Below are positions 20,337 to 29,211 of a DNA stretch of 64,000 nt, in pieces. The notes under the pieces were generated by a model. That model ran no database searches, was not told where the DNA came from, and saw nothing but the letters and a program-made list of their open reading frames with translations. Within the stretch, counting starts at the first letter, position 1; the number at the start of each line of letters is the position of its first letter. The DNA comes from Rhizobiaceae bacterium. Its GTDB lineage: Bacteria > Pseudomonadota > Alphaproteobacteria > Rhizobiales > Rhizobiaceae. The translations under genes and the position numbers were made by a program. The stretch lies in the NCBI GenBank assembly GCA_023953905.1, contig JAMLJA010000014.1, positions 1-64,000 on the forward strand, read 5' to 3'.

Positions 20337-21713
20337 TCAGCCTGTCGTTTGACGCGATTCCCGCCGCTTTGGCGCACTGAGTGGCGCACCCTCCGCCGCG
20401 GCGATCAGATAAAAGATCAATATCGCATAGATCGAGGTCGTCAGGCTGAGGTCCATCGCCGATTCAGTCATGCAAAAGACGATGAACGCAGCACAGGTGA
20501 CCACGCCCAGAAGCGGCGCAATAGCCCCATCGTCCTTGCCAAACGCTCCGCGCCTGATGAACAGCCAAAGCGGCATGAGAAGCATGGCAATGCCCGGCAG
20601 ACCGCGTAGCAGGCCGCCCTTGGCAAAATCATTCGCATACTGATTGTGGGGTTGGTTGTAGGCCTGGTCGAGGGCGACACCTGCCGGGCTGGTGCGTATC
20701 TGCTCGTCAACAGCCTCATCCCAACCATGCGAGCCGGCGCCCGCGATGGGATGCGCCAGGAACAGCTCGCGCGCGATGCGTAGCATTTCGACGCGGTTGC
20801 GAGCGGACTCCTCCTGCACGACCTCGCCATTGACTAAGGCACCAGCCGCCTGTCCGAGATCGGAACGGTCCGTCCGGATCATGCTCGACTGCCACAGGCC
20901 GAGCGCGACCGGGAAAAGGACGAATAGCGCACAGGCAATAAGCGCCGTTGACCGCGATGCCGCCCACAGGCGCGGCAGCAGGGGAAGCAGCATTGCAGGC
21001 ACGGCAAGCACTGCCCCCCTCGACCCCGATGCGAAAACCGCAAACATGCCGACGCAAGCGGCCCCTGCCATCAAGACCCGCATCCACGGTTTGCCTTGAG
21101 CGTAGACCGCACCGATCAACGCAAACATGGAGAACAAAGCTGCCAGCATTCCGAACCGAATCGGATTCGTAGGCCCCTCCGCCCGCTCCAGACCAAGAAT
21201 CCAAAGGTCGGTGGAGGCGACAACTGCGCCAAGCAGACAGCCTACAGCCGCCCCCCACAAGACGACACCGACGGGAAAGCGTCGGATCGTCAGCAGCACC
21301 GCCAAAGCCATGAAATACTGCTTCGCCTGATTCTCAAGGTCGCCTGTTCCATCCCCATGATAGAGAACAAGTCCCAGTTCGATCAGTGTGACGATCAGGA
21401 TCAGCAGATTGAGCGCAAAGGCATCGGACTTCAGCCAAGGCCCGAAATAGAGCTTTACGGCCTCGCCGATCAGACGTCCCCGGCTGGCGGCGATTGTCAT
21501 TACAGACACGACCGCGACAATGCCCACGCCGCCGAATGGGACCGCAAGACAGAGGGCCAGCGTCAGAAACACGGAAATGTTCCCATCCCGTATGCTTGCC
21601 TTCACGCCTTCGGAAACGCGGGGCAACGATTCGGATAGGAATGCCGGTTTCAGAGACACGAAGGACCGCCGATCTTTGCCGGAGAAGGTCGACACAGGAA
21701 GGTCGACGCCCAC
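20337..21713 (-). CDS. O-antigen ligase/polymerase-like membrane protein (Wzy_C/WaaL family)
   Basis: Predicted inner-membrane enzyme that joins or polymerises lipid-linked glycans on the periplasmic side. It has about 458 residues with 11-12 hydrophobic segments and one large soluble loop before the last ones. That loop contains NQPHNQYANDFAKGGLLRG, the conserved His-containing motif of the Wzy_C domain, and an Arg in ASGSRGAVLA precedes it. The frame begins with GTG 21713, but the ribosome site AGGAGG abuts that codon, so the true start may be slightly different. Context with sugar aminotransferase, PAP2 enzyme and sulfate activation suggests surface glycan work. Polymerase versus ligase cannot be decided from sequence. 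Confidence 0.82.
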   Translation of the reverse strand: MGVDLPVSTFSGKDRRSFVSLKPAFLSESLPRVSEGVKASIRDGNISVFLTLALCLAVPFGGVGIVAVVSVMTIAASRGRLIGEAVKLYFGPWLKSDAFALNLLILIVTLIELGLVLYHGDGTGDLENQAKQYFMALAVLLTIRRFPVGVVLWGAAVGCLLGAVVASTDLWILGLERAEGPTNPIRFGMLAALFSMFALIGAVYAQGKPWMRVLMAGAACVGMFAVFASGSRGAVLAVPAMLLPLLPRLWAASRSTALIACALFVLFPVALGLWQSSMIRTDRSDLGQAAGALVNGEVVQEESARNRVEMLRIARELFLAHPIAGAGSHGWDEAVDEQIRTSPAGVALDQAYNQPHNQYANDFAKGGLLRGLPGIAMLLMPLWLFIRRGAFGKDDGAIAPLLGVVTCAAFIVFCMTESAMDLSLTTSIYAILIFYLIAAAEGAPLSAPKRRESRQTTG

Positions 21714-21821
21714 CTCCTGTTCGCCAATGCCGCTGGTCTAGCGCAAACGGGATTTCGATCAAGTCTCTGGACGCGGGCGATGACAAAGGTTATGGACTGC
21801 GCCGCCTGCAGGTTATCGCAT

Positions 21822-21896
21822 TGGGGCGTAGCCAAGTGGTAAGGCATCGGTTTTTGGTACCGACATTCCCAGGTTCGAACCCTGGCGCCCCAGCCA
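21822..21896 (+). tRNA. tRNA-Gln (anticodon UUG)
   Basis: Full cloverleaf: acceptor stem TGGGGCG/CGCCCCA (21822-21828 with 21886-21892), D arm around GTAGCCAAGTGGTAAGGC, anticodon stem TCGGT/ACCGA with loop TTTTGGT and anticodon TTG at 21854-21856, and T arm with GGTTCGAACC. Discriminator G and an encoded CCA at 21894-21896 complete the 75 bases. There is no integrase gene or direct repeat nearby, so it is not acting as a visible integration site. The next 254 bases (21897-22150) hold no gene I can support. Confidence 0.97.
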
Positions 21897-22150
21897 GCTG
21901 AATGTTTTAAGATACCGATCAAACGCCGAAGCATCGGGTAAGCGGGCAAATCGACTGACGCGATGATTCGTCAGTGGAAGCCATGTGGTTGTTGGCTCAC
22001 GCCTCGGACTGGATTTCTTCCTCCGATGACACGAAACTCCGACCGCTCGAGGTTGCTTTGATAACACCCCTGTTCTAGGGCATCACAGCTTCCGAAACAT
22101 TGGGTGCACTACCCTATGTGTGTGAGAGGCGATGCCCTATCTGGAATAGC

Positions 22151-22492
22151 ATGAACGACGGAATGCAGACCCTCGGCGTCGTGGGACGATTGTTTCCCCT
22201 GATCCTGAGTGGAGAGAAGACTTCGACCATCAGGTGGCGTGAACCTCGCATCGTCCCAGGCCTGATGACCTATGTGTCGGACGACGATGCGAACGCCACC
22301 GCCGTCGTCAATGTCGTGCGCTGCACCGACATGCCGCTCGACGCGGTGGCCGCATTTCTCGGCAAGACCGACGAGTGGCCTGACGAGGTGTTGCTCGCCG
22401 GCATGCGCGAGCACTATCCAGCGATTGAACTCACGGAAATCGTTCAAGTGATCGAACACGAGCCGTGCGCTGATGCGCACGCCTCGCGCTAA
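22151..22492 (+). CDS. ASCH-domain protein
   Basis: Small soluble protein of 113 residues. The block FPLILSGEKTSTIRWREPRI near residues 12-32 is the signature of the ASCH domain (PUA-like beta-barrel, proposed RNA or nucleic-acid binding, some members are N4-acetylcytidine amidohydrolases). The remainder (YVSDDDANATAVVNVVRC, PLDAVAAFLGKTDEWPDEVL) fits the same fold. The ATG at 22151 is preceded by GGAA; the frame opens upstream at 22100 and an internal Met sits four codons later. It is followed by an ATP-grasp gene with little or no gap, so a shared transcript is likely. Function in this organism is unknown. Confidence 0.65.
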   Translation: MNDGMQTLGVVGRLFPLILSGEKTSTIRWREPRIVPGLMTYVSDDDANATAVVNVVRCTDMPLDAVAAFLGKTDEWPDEVLLAGMREHYPAIELTEIVQVIEHEPCADAHASR

Positions 22493-22508
22493 TCTGAATG
22501 ACGAATTA

Positions 22509-23747
22509 ATGGTCGGACGGGCGCAAAAACGGGTTCTGATCACCGGCGGTCGCATGCCCGTTTCTGTCCAGATGGCCCAGATCTTCATGCAGGCCGGCGC
22601 CAGGGTTCATGTCGCGGATTCGACACGTCATGTGATCGCCGACGCGCTGTCAGAATGCACAACGCATCGTCTGCCTGGCGCACGAGGAAACATGCACGCC
22701 TATGGCGCAGCAGTCGAGGAATTGGTCAGACAGTGGGATATCGATATCGTCGTGCCGGTCGGCGAGGAAGTATTTCATCTCGCGGCGGCGCGCGAAACCG
22801 GATACGCGATTCCACTCTTTGCACCACCGCTCGCGACCCTGAGGCTGTTGCACGACAAATCGACATTCATCGAACTGGCTCGCGGCAGTGGCCTGGCCGT
22901 GCCGGAAACCCGGGTTTTGAAGCGGCGAAAGGATGTCGACGATCTTGCGGAACGCTCTGGAGAACTGGTGCTCAAGCCCTGCTTCTCGCGTTTCGGGGCA
23001 CGCACCAGGATTGGCGTCCCCATTTCAGAACTGGAGGATGTCGTACCATCGGCCAATTGTCCCTGGGTCGCACAGGAACGTCTCGATGGCGAAGAGTTCT
23101 GCGCCTATGCAGTCGCGGTGAACGGCAAACTCGCAGCATTCAGCGCCTACTGTCCATCGCACAGGATAGCGAAGAGCGCCGCCTTCTATTTCGAGCCCTG
23201 CAAGCTTCCGGATGGCGAACGGATCGCTGCCGTACTGGCTGCGGCGACGGCTTTCACCGGCCAGATATCGCTTGATTTCATTCGCATTCCGGAGGGAACG
23301 TTGCTTCCCATTGAGTGCAATCCTCGAGCGACAAGCGGACTTCACTTTTTCCGGGACCAGCCCGAATTGGCAACCGCGATCCTTTGCGGCACCGCGCCCG
23401 AAATCATACTTCGGCCTCGAACGGCAACGCCACCGGCCATGCACCGCAAGGCGATGTGGATTGCCGGATTGCCCAATGCTTTGCGGTCGGGAACATTCCG
23501 TATCTGGCTGCGCGATCTCAAGCGTGGCAGAGACGCGATACACTCTCCGGGAAGCCCGCTAACACGGCAAGCATACAGAATGATCGCGAGCTATCTCGCG
23601 GAGGCTCTCGTATCGAGACGCTCGCTGCATGACATCATGGCGGGCGACATAGAGTGGGATGGCGAACGATTCGAATCAGAGACCTCTCCTTCGCGTCTGC
23701 AAAGAAACATCCGCGTGTCAGAGGCGCGGGAAGATATGTATAGCTAG
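22509..23747 (+). CDS. ATP-grasp domain protein, carbamoyl-phosphate-synthase-like
   Basis: Predicted ATP-dependent ligase of about 412 residues. It begins with a Rossmann-like pre-ATP-grasp segment (KRVLITGGRMPVSVQMAQIF), then the ATP-grasp domain with LVLKPCFSRFGARTRIG (lysine and glycine-rich ATP loop), AQERLDGEEFCAYAVAV, and the metal-binding end LDFIRIPEGTLLPIECNPRATSG. The last residues are variable. ATG 22509 is chosen; an in-frame ATG at 22473 overlaps the ASCH gene, and neither has a strong ribosome site. ATP-grasp enzymes join a carboxylate to an amine or thiol; the substrates here cannot be predicted. Confidence 0.8.
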   Translation: MVGRAQKRVLITGGRMPVSVQMAQIFMQAGARVHVADSTRHVIADALSECTTHRLPGARGNMHAYGAAVEELVRQWDIDIVVPVGEEVFHLAAARETGYAIPLFAPPLATLRLLHDKSTFIELARGSGLAVPETRVLKRRKDVDDLAERSGELVLKPCFSRFGARTRIGVPISELEDVVPSANCPWVAQERLDGEEFCAYAVAVNGKLAAFSAYCPSHRIAKSAAFYFEPCKLPDGERIAAVLAAATAFTGQISLDFIRIPEGTLLPIECNPRATSGLHFFRDQPELATAILCGTAPEIILRPRTATPPAMHRKAMWIAGLPNALRSGTFRIWLRDLKRGRDAIHSPGSPLTRQAYRMIASYLAEALVSRRSLHDIMAGDIEWDGERFESETSPSRLQRNIRVSEAREDMYS

Positions 23748-23799
23748 TGCTCAAACATGCCTGTCGTGCTTGCATCGGCGCAGCCTCAGGAGATAGGCG

Positions 23800-24402
23800 A
23801 TGTGCATGTACACCTTGCAGCGGATCGAACAGGCGGAGCAGCTCGTCAAGAAGAGCCGATTCCTCGCAACTGCCGGCCCGGTTCAGGACGAGCACGCGGC
23901 AAGAGCGTTCATCCGCGACCATTCGCACTCAGGCGCCAATCACAATTGCTGGGCGTGGCGAACGGGCACTACCTACCGTTTCAGTGACGACGGTGAACCT
24001 GGCGGCACGGCGGGCCGGCCCATTCTGCAGGCAATCGAATCGCAGTCTCTGGACAATGTCGCTGTCGTCGTAACGCGTTGGTTTGGCGGCGTCCTTCTCG
24101 GAACAGGTGGACTTGCGAGAGCCTATGGCGGCGCGGCTGCCTCATGCCTGCGTGCCGCCAGTCTCATCGAGATCATCCCCAGCCGCGCCCTTGCGCTGCG
24201 TGTCGGCTTTTCAGACCTCAGCCTGGTCATGGCGAGGCTTGCTTCGGCGGAGGACGTGACGATTCTCAACGAGGCGTTTTTCGACAGCGGCGCCGAAATC
24301 ACCGCCCAAGTGCCAGAGTGCCTTTTCGAAGAACTTTGCGAACGACTAATCGATGCCACGAGCGGACGCATCGAGATGCTAGCCGATGGCTCTGCACAAT
24401 AA
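23800..24402 (+). CDS. YigZ/IMPACT-family protein (UPF0029)
   Basis: Cytosolic protein of 200 residues. The N-terminal UPF0029 domain is plain, with the family signature GTGGLARAYGGAA near residues 104-116 and the preceding RFSDDGEPGGTAGRPIL and VVVTRWFGGVLLG. A DUF1949-like C-terminal domain follows. Members resemble eukaryotic IMPACT, a translation regulator; the bacterial function is poorly known. ATG 23800 has AGGAG seven bases upstream. It runs into a shared terminator with the convergent bioY. Confidence 0.9.
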   Translation: MCMYTLQRIEQAEQLVKKSRFLATAGPVQDEHAARAFIRDHSHSGANHNCWAWRTGTTYRFSDDGEPGGTAGRPILQAIESQSLDNVAVVVTRWFGGVLLGTGGLARAYGGAAASCLRAASLIEIIPSRALALRVGFSDLSLVMARLASAEDVTILNEAFFDSGAEITAQVPECLFEELCERLIDATSGRIEMLADGSAQ

Positions 24403-24436
24403 AAAAGGCCGCCGCGTTGCCGCGACGGCCTTTCTT
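24403..24436. terminator. Bidirectional rho-independent terminator between yigZ and bioY
   Basis: AAAGGCCGCCGCG, a TTGC loop and CGCGACGGCCTTT form a long GC-rich stem flanked by A on the left and TTTCTT on the right. It sits immediately after the yigZ stop codon and ends 14 bases before the bioY stop. Both strands therefore read stem plus U tract, which suits the convergent gene pair. Confidence 0.88.
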
Positions 24437-24450
24437 GGAAGTTTGGATTC

Positions 24451-25044
24451 TTATCGGCGCCGGATCAAAGACCAGACTGCAGGGACCAGAGCGGCAGCGA
24501 GAGCCGCCTTCACCAGGTCCGGCACGATGAACGGCACCACGCCGAACTGCCAACCCTTCTCAAAACCGATCAGCACCGAAAGCCAGCCAAATCCCATGGC
24601 CAGCATGACCGCATCGGCAACGACGACGACACCGAAGAATTTCAAGACATTGCGATCCCAACCACGGTCAGCGGCCCAGCCGATCATCGCTGTCATGACG
24701 ACGAAGCCTGCAAGATAACCGCCCGTCGTGCCGAGCATGTAGAGAATTCCAACGCCCTTTTCAGGCGAGCTTTGAAACACGGGGAGACCGGCAGCGCCCT
24801 CTGCCATGTAGAGAAGCACCGTCGCAAGGCCGAGGCGCATACCGAACGCAGCGGAAATAAGAATGATCGCCAATGTCTGCAACGACATGTCGACGGGCCC
24901 GAAAACGACTTTGGTTTTCGCCGAAACGGTCAACACCAGCGTGCCGAGCAAGGCGAGACCGAATTGCACTGCAAGCCGTGCAGCGCGGCTTTCAGGCAAT
25001 GCCAGCGACACGAGCGGGCGAATGTTGGTGGCAGCTGAAGCCAT
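24451..25044 (-). CDS. bioY: Biotin transporter S-component BioY
   Basis: Substrate-binding membrane subunit of biotin uptake. It has 197 residues with six hydrophobic segments and the family block VFGPVDMSLQTLAIILISAAFGMRLG near residues 45-70, then AEGAAGLPVF and GTTGGYLAGF. ATG 25044 has GGGGAC upstream; an open frame to 25206 is ignored. No bioM or bioN is visible nearby, so it acts alone or with a shared ECF module. I found no BioR-type operator (TTATCTATAA-like) in the 148-base divergent region. Confidence 0.92.
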   Translation of the reverse strand: MASAATNIRPLVSLALPESRAARLAVQFGLALLGTLVLTVSAKTKVVFGPVDMSLQTLAIILISAAFGMRLGLATVLLYMAEGAAGLPVFQSSPEKGVGILYMLGTTGGYLAGFVVMTAMIGWAADRGWDRNVLKFFGVVVVADAVMLAMGFGWLSVLIGFEKGWQFGVVPFIVPDLVKAALAAALVPAVWSLIRRR

Positions 25045-25192
25045 GTATGTCCCCTTCCGTCTTGGTCGCATAGCGACCGTTTTCGATACTACGCGCAGGC
25101 ACAAACAGGGTGGCCTGAGAACACCCTCACCTATATTGGCTTGCGTGACAGGCCGCAACGAAAATACCGCATCGCACACAAAGGCTCTATCC

Positions 25193-26119
25193 ATGGAATT
25201 CGACACGGAGTTCGCACCTGCCTATGGCCATCCGGTCGAAGTGCTTTCGGGTGTCAGCCGATTGACGGCACCCAATCCGAGCCCTTTCACCTTCCATGGC
25301 ACGAACACCTATCTTGTCGGCGACACGACGCTCGCCATCATCGATCCAGGCCCAGAGAGCGACGATCATCTGGATGCAATTCTCGCAGCAACGGCCGGAC
25401 GACCGGTCAGCCATATCTTCGTGACCCATACGCATCGCGATCATTCCCCGCTCGCCGCGCGGCTCAAGGAACGGACCGGAGCCCTGACGGTGGCGGAGGG
25501 ACCGCATCGTCCGGCACGCGCCATCCGCACCAGCGAAGCCGATCGTCTTGATGCCAGCGGGGACATGACGTTTCGCCCCGACATCCGTCTGGACGATGGC
25601 GGCCGGATTGAGGGCGACGGCTGGAGCCTGTCCGCCATATCCACACCGGGCCACTGTGCCAACCACCTCGCCTTCGGGCTCGACGGGACCGGCGTGCTGT
25701 TTTCGGGAGATCACGTCATGGCCTGGTCGACGACGATCGTCGCACCGCCTGATGGGTCAATGGCTGACTACATGGCATCGCTGGACCGTCTTCTGGAACG
25801 CGACGACCGCGTCTATCTGCCCGGGCACGGAGGCCCCGTGAAGGAGCCCCAGGCGTTTCTGCGCGGCCTGAGGGCACATCGAAAGATGCGCGAGCGGGCG
25901 ATACTGGAGCGCGTGCTTGGAGGCGATCGCCTGATCCCCGACATCGTTGCAGCGATCTACCGTACCACCGACCCCAAGCTGCATGGCGCCGCCGGCCTTT
26001 CGGTTCTCGCCCATCTTGAGGATCTCGTGGCAAGAGGGCTGGTTCAGACTGACGGTAGCGTCGAGATCGACAGCCTGTTCCGTCCGGCGGCAAAACCGTC
26101 GCCGGTGTCTATCGCGTAG
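25193..26119 (+). CDS. Metallo-beta-lactamase-fold hydrolase (LACTB2-like)
   Basis: Predicted metal-dependent hydrolase of 308 residues. The metal-binding THTHRDHS (His79, His81, Asp83, His84) follows VSHIFV; STPGHCANHL, LFSGDHVM and LPGHGG supply the remaining ligands. The C-terminal third (RGLRAHRKMRERAIL onward, ending in SVLAHLEDLVARGLV) is the winged-helix-like region typical of LACTB2-type proteins. ATG 25193 has AAGG nine bases upstream. The last 11 bases overlap the convergent DUF1499 gene. Substrate (thioester, lactone or RNA) is not predictable. Confidence 0.88.
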   Translation: MEFDTEFAPAYGHPVEVLSGVSRLTAPNPSPFTFHGTNTYLVGDTTLAIIDPGPESDDHLDAILAATAGRPVSHIFVTHTHRDHSPLAARLKERTGALTVAEGPHRPARAIRTSEADRLDASGDMTFRPDIRLDDGGRIEGDGWSLSAISTPGHCANHLAFGLDGTGVLFSGDHVMAWSTTIVAPPDGSMADYMASLDRLLERDDRVYLPGHGGPVKEPQAFLRGLRAHRKMRERAILERVLGGDRLIPDIVAAIYRTTDPKLHGAAGLSVLAHLEDLVARGLVQTDGSVEIDSLFRPAAKPSPVSIA

Positions 26120-26966
26120 GCGTGTCTTCCGTTCCATCAGCGGGAGTTGAAACGTCGTCGTCTTCACCAGAGGGCGCGCGTCCCGAAGTAACGGGTGTCT
26201 GGGCCGCCATAATCGTATCAAGCTCCGCGAGAAAGTCGCCGATACGGGCGGCATTCTCGCCAAGATCGTGTCTGCCGTAGCGTGAAGCCGAGCGCATATC
26301 GACAAAGGTTGCCGTGTCTTCATCCGTCAAGCGCACCGCGACGTCGGCCGGTAGCCGCCAAAGCGTCGAATGGGCGGACGCCTCGACCGTAGTCTGCGAC
26401 AGCGCGCCCACGAGATCGGTGGTGGAAACAACAGGCCATCCGCGTCTTTTGATCATGTCCTCGACCGCTGCCAGTACCCGGTCATGGGGCACGTCATATC
26501 TGCGCCCAACAATGAGAGGATAAGCCTCCAACTGCGCAGCAATCTCATCCGCCCCCGGTGGGGCTATGGGATTCATGTCAATTGAGCGCGCCCTGCCCGC
26601 CCTTGCAAGAGACGGCGGGTCTTGCGGGTCCGTCGAGATATCGTGAAGGGCCGGGTAGCTGAGATACCACCAGCCGGCCACTGCAAATGGCGCGAGCGCG
26701 ATTAACGACCAGAAAATACCCCAGAAGATGTGGGCTCCGCCTCGGTCGCCATAGTACCAGAACCGCCGGTACGCGATCAGGCCGAAAATCAGTCCTGCCC
26801 CGGCAAACAGAAAGACCGCGACGAGCAACGGCAACAATTCCGACGTGCCGAAAAAGCCATATCGGTGACCGAACCAGATTGTGACCAGCAAGACGACAGA
26901 GAAAATACCCAGCCGCCGTGACCAGACAGCGCCGGGCGACATGGGTCTTTCTATCGTGGCCGTCAT
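26109..26966 (-). CDS. DUF1499 membrane protein
   Basis: Protein of 285 residues with three N-terminal hydrophobic segments (about 17-33, 43-65, 82-102) followed by a soluble DUF1499 domain (about 135-250), containing YDVPHDRVLAAVEDMIKRRGW and RLTDEDTATFVDMRSASRYGRHDLGENAARI. DUF1499 has no established biochemical role. The ATG at 26966 has GAGG four bases upstream; a GTG one codon earlier overlaps the ribosome site. The tail is Asp/Glu/Thr-rich. It is convergent with the hydrolase gene and ends inside it. Confidence 0.85.
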   Translation of the reverse strand: MTATIERPMSPGAVWSRRLGIFSVVLLVTIWFGHRYGFFGTSELLPLLVAVFLFAGAGLIFGLIAYRRFWYYGDRGGAHIFWGIFWSLIALAPFAVAGWWYLSYPALHDISTDPQDPPSLARAGRARSIDMNPIAPPGADEIAAQLEAYPLIVGRRYDVPHDRVLAAVEDMIKRRGWPVVSTTDLVGALSQTTVEASAHSTLWRLPADVAVRLTDEDTATFVDMRSASRYGRHDLGENAARIGDFLAELDTIMAAQTPVTSGRAPSGEDDDVSTPADGTEDTPTR

Positions 26967-27041
26967 CACTCCTCGCAGGCTTGCGACGCTACGTGCCGCG
27001 ACTGCCCGGCAAGATCAAGTCCCAGCGACGCAGCAGCTTGA

Positions 27042-28670
27042 CTACGCGGTTGGCAAATGATGGTCCTTGAATTGTTCGCGCAGCTTTGTCTTGAGGATCT
27101 TGCCCGCCGCGGTGTGTGGAATCTCATCAACGAAGACGACGTCGTCCGGGAGCCACCATTTGGCGACTTTTCCTTCCATGTAGGACAAGATTTCTTCCTT
27201 GCCGACGGTCTTGTCCGGCTTGCGCACAACAACCAGAAGCGGACGTTCATCCCATTTCGGATGGGGCAAGCCGATCGCTGCCGCTTCAGCGACCTCCGGA
27301 TGACCGACCGCGACATTCTCAAGTTCAATCGTGGAGATCCATTCGCCACCCGACTTGATGACGTCCTTTGCACGGTCCGTAATCTGCATGTAGCCGTTTG
27401 CGTCGATGTGCGCGACGTCGCCAGTGTCGAACCAACCGTCCTCGTCGAACTGTTCAGCACCTGCGCCGCGATAGTAGGAGCGGGCGACCGCTGGTCCCCG
27501 AACCTTGAGCCGTCCGAACGTCTTGCCGTCCCATGGCCGCTCGCCATTCTCGTCGTCAGTCACCTTCATCTCGACGCCGAAAGGTGCAAAGCCCTGTTTC
27601 TGCTTGATGTCGAACAACGCATCCCCGCTCAGATCCTGAACCTCGGGTTTCAGCGAACACAGCGATCCAAGCGGCGACATCTCCGTCATGCCCCAGGCGT
27701 GGATGACCTCGACGCCATAGTTCTCGCGGAATTTTTGCGTGATGACGCGCGGGCAGGCAGATCCCCCGATAACGACGCGAGTGAGATGTGGCAACTCCTT
27801 GCCCGTCTCCTCAAGATATTGCAGCAGCATGAGCCAGATCGTGGGGACCGCGGCGGAAAACGTCACCTTTTCCGTCTCGAGCAATTCGTAGATCGATGCC
27901 CCGTCCATCTTGCCGCCCGGCATCACCATTTTGGCACCGACCATGGGCGCGCTCTGGGCCAGTCCCCACGCATTGGCGTGGAACATCGGCACGACCGGCA
28001 GAACCACGTCGCGGGATGAAATGCCCATGGCGTCGGGCATCGCAGCCATCATCGCGTGGAGGACATTCGAACGATGACTGTAGACGACCCCTTTCGGCTC
28101 GCCGGTGGTGCCGGAGGTGTAGCACATGCCCGCAGCCGTGTTTTCTTCGAACTCCCTCCAGACGAAGTCTCCATCCGCCTCGGCAATCCACTCCTCGTAT
28201 GGCACCACGTTCGGCAGCGCAGTCTCCGGCATATGCGCCGCGTCGGTCAGCACCACGATCTTCTTCAGCGAAGGCACACCCGGTGCGATCTTCTCAATCA
28301 GGGGCATGAAGGTCAGATCGACGAAGATCAACTTGTCTTCGGCATCATTCATGATCCACGCGATCTGGTGCGGGAAAAGTCTCGGATTGAGCGTGTGATA
28401 GACGCCGCCCATTCCCATGGCGCCATACCAGCATTCCATGTGACGGGCGCTGTTCCATGCAAGCGTCGCGATGCGGTCACCAGCCACGAACCCATCTCTC
28501 TCCAGACGCTGCGCAACCTGCCTCGCACGCTTGTGGAGTGCCGCATAGGTGGTGCGCACCACTGGGCCTTCCACGGAACGTGATACGATCTCGCGATGGC
28601 CGTGCTGGCGCGCGGCAAAATCAATGATCTTGTGGCAAAGGAGCGGCCATTGCTGCATCAGCCCAAGCAT
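27042..28670 (-). CDS. Fatty-acid--CoA ligase (AMP-binding), medium/long-chain AlkK type
   Basis: Activates fatty acids to acyl-CoA through an acyl-adenylate. It has 542 residues. The P-loop [16 protein letters not shown] is at 184-199, the A5 motif [10 protein letters not shown] follows, then the hinge [12 protein letters not shown] and [15 protein letters not shown], and the catalytic lysine lies in [12 protein letters not shown] at the C-terminus. ATG 28670 has GGAGG six bases upstream. The gene stands alone on its strand. Its position near methylmalonyl-CoA mutase and propionyl-CoA carboxylase fits fatty-acid use, but chain-length specificity is inferred only from family resemblance. Confidence 0.88.
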   Translation of the reverse strand: MLGLMQQWPLLCHKIIDFAARQHGHREIVSRSVEGPVVRTTYAALHKRARQVAQRLERDGFVAGDRIATLAWNSARHMECWYGAMGMGGVYHTLNPRLFPHQIAWIMNDAEDKLIFVDLTFMPLIEKIAPGVPSLKKIVVLTDAAHMPETALPNVVPYEEWIAEADGDFVWREFEENTAAGMCYTSGTTGEPKGVVYSHRSNVLHAMMAAMPDAMGISSRDVVLPVVPMFHANAWGLAQSAPMVGAKMVMPGGKMDGASIYELLETEKVTFSAAVPTIWLMLLQYLEETGKELPHLTRVVIGGSACPRVITQKFRENYGVEVIHAWGMTEMSPLGSLCSLKPEVQDLSGDALFDIKQKQGFAPFGVEMKVTDDENGERPWDGKTFGRLKVRGPAVARSYYRGAGAEQFDEDGWFDTGDVAHIDANGYMQITDRAKDVIKSGGEWISTIELENVAVGHPEVAEAAAIGLPHPKWDERPLLVVVRKPDKTVGKEEILSYMEGKVAKWWLPDDVVFVDEIPHTAAGKILKTKLREQFKDHHLPTA

Positions 28671-28805
28671 CTGAATCCTCCCGTTTTCAGATCATTGTGC
28701 GAGCCCGACACAACTTGTCCAGACAAAAGAACGCTTCACGACATAATGAGGCCATCGTCGGCAGCCACCTTTGCTCAAGGGCGGGCGTACAGACAGGAGG
28801 CTTAC

Positions 28806-29168
28806 ATGCATGCTTTGGCTGATAGCCTACGATCGTCCGGCCATTCGACGCTTGCCAGGTTCGGCTCGCAACTTGCGTGCCGCAATCGCAGGATGCTCGA
28901 AGACGACTTTGCCGGGTGCGTTGTTTCCGCCCTCGAACAGGTCAGGGGCACGCTTCTCTTTCAGATGCGGATCGACACCCTGCCCGCAAGCCGGCGGGTA
29001 GCTGCAATCAGTGTGGGCTGCGGAAAGGCGCGCGAGTTCGCGCTGGTGATACTCGCAGACGGCGCGGAGTTCGTGAGTGTCGAACTTGCAGATGAGAGCA
29101 CCGACCCACTGGCGTCAATCGCGCCCGCCTATGCCGGCATGATTGACGTTCTCGACGAAGTCGCCTGA
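28806..29168 (+). CDS. Small protein of unknown function
   Basis: A 120-residue protein I do not recognise. A strong ribosome site (ACAGGAGG, five bases before ATG 28806) supports it being a real gene. The sequence has no signal peptide or membrane segment; LALVILADGAEFVSVELADE and the acidic C-terminus suggest a small alpha/beta soluble domain. Three cysteines (in LACRNRR, AGCVV and VGCGKAR) are scattered. It sits alone on the plus strand between two minus-strand metabolic genes. A longer frame upstream to 28596 overlaps the acyl-CoA ligase start region and is not credible. Confidence 0.55.
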   Translation: MHALADSLRSSGHSTLARFGSQLACRNRRMLEDDFAGCVVSALEQVRGTLLFQMRIDTLPASRRVAAISVGCGKAREFALVILADGAEFVSVELADESTDPLASIAPAYAGMIDVLDEVA

Positions 29169-29211
29169 TCTCTACAGAAACCAAATGTGAGACGCCTCGC
29201 CAAGCGCGACA

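Noticed and set aside
21822..21896. tRNA-Gln as an integration site for a genomic island
   Set aside because: No integrase, no partial tRNA copy and no composition change next to it.
25045..25192. BioR-type operator upstream of bioY
   Set aside because: No TTATCTATAA-like site occurs in the divergent region.
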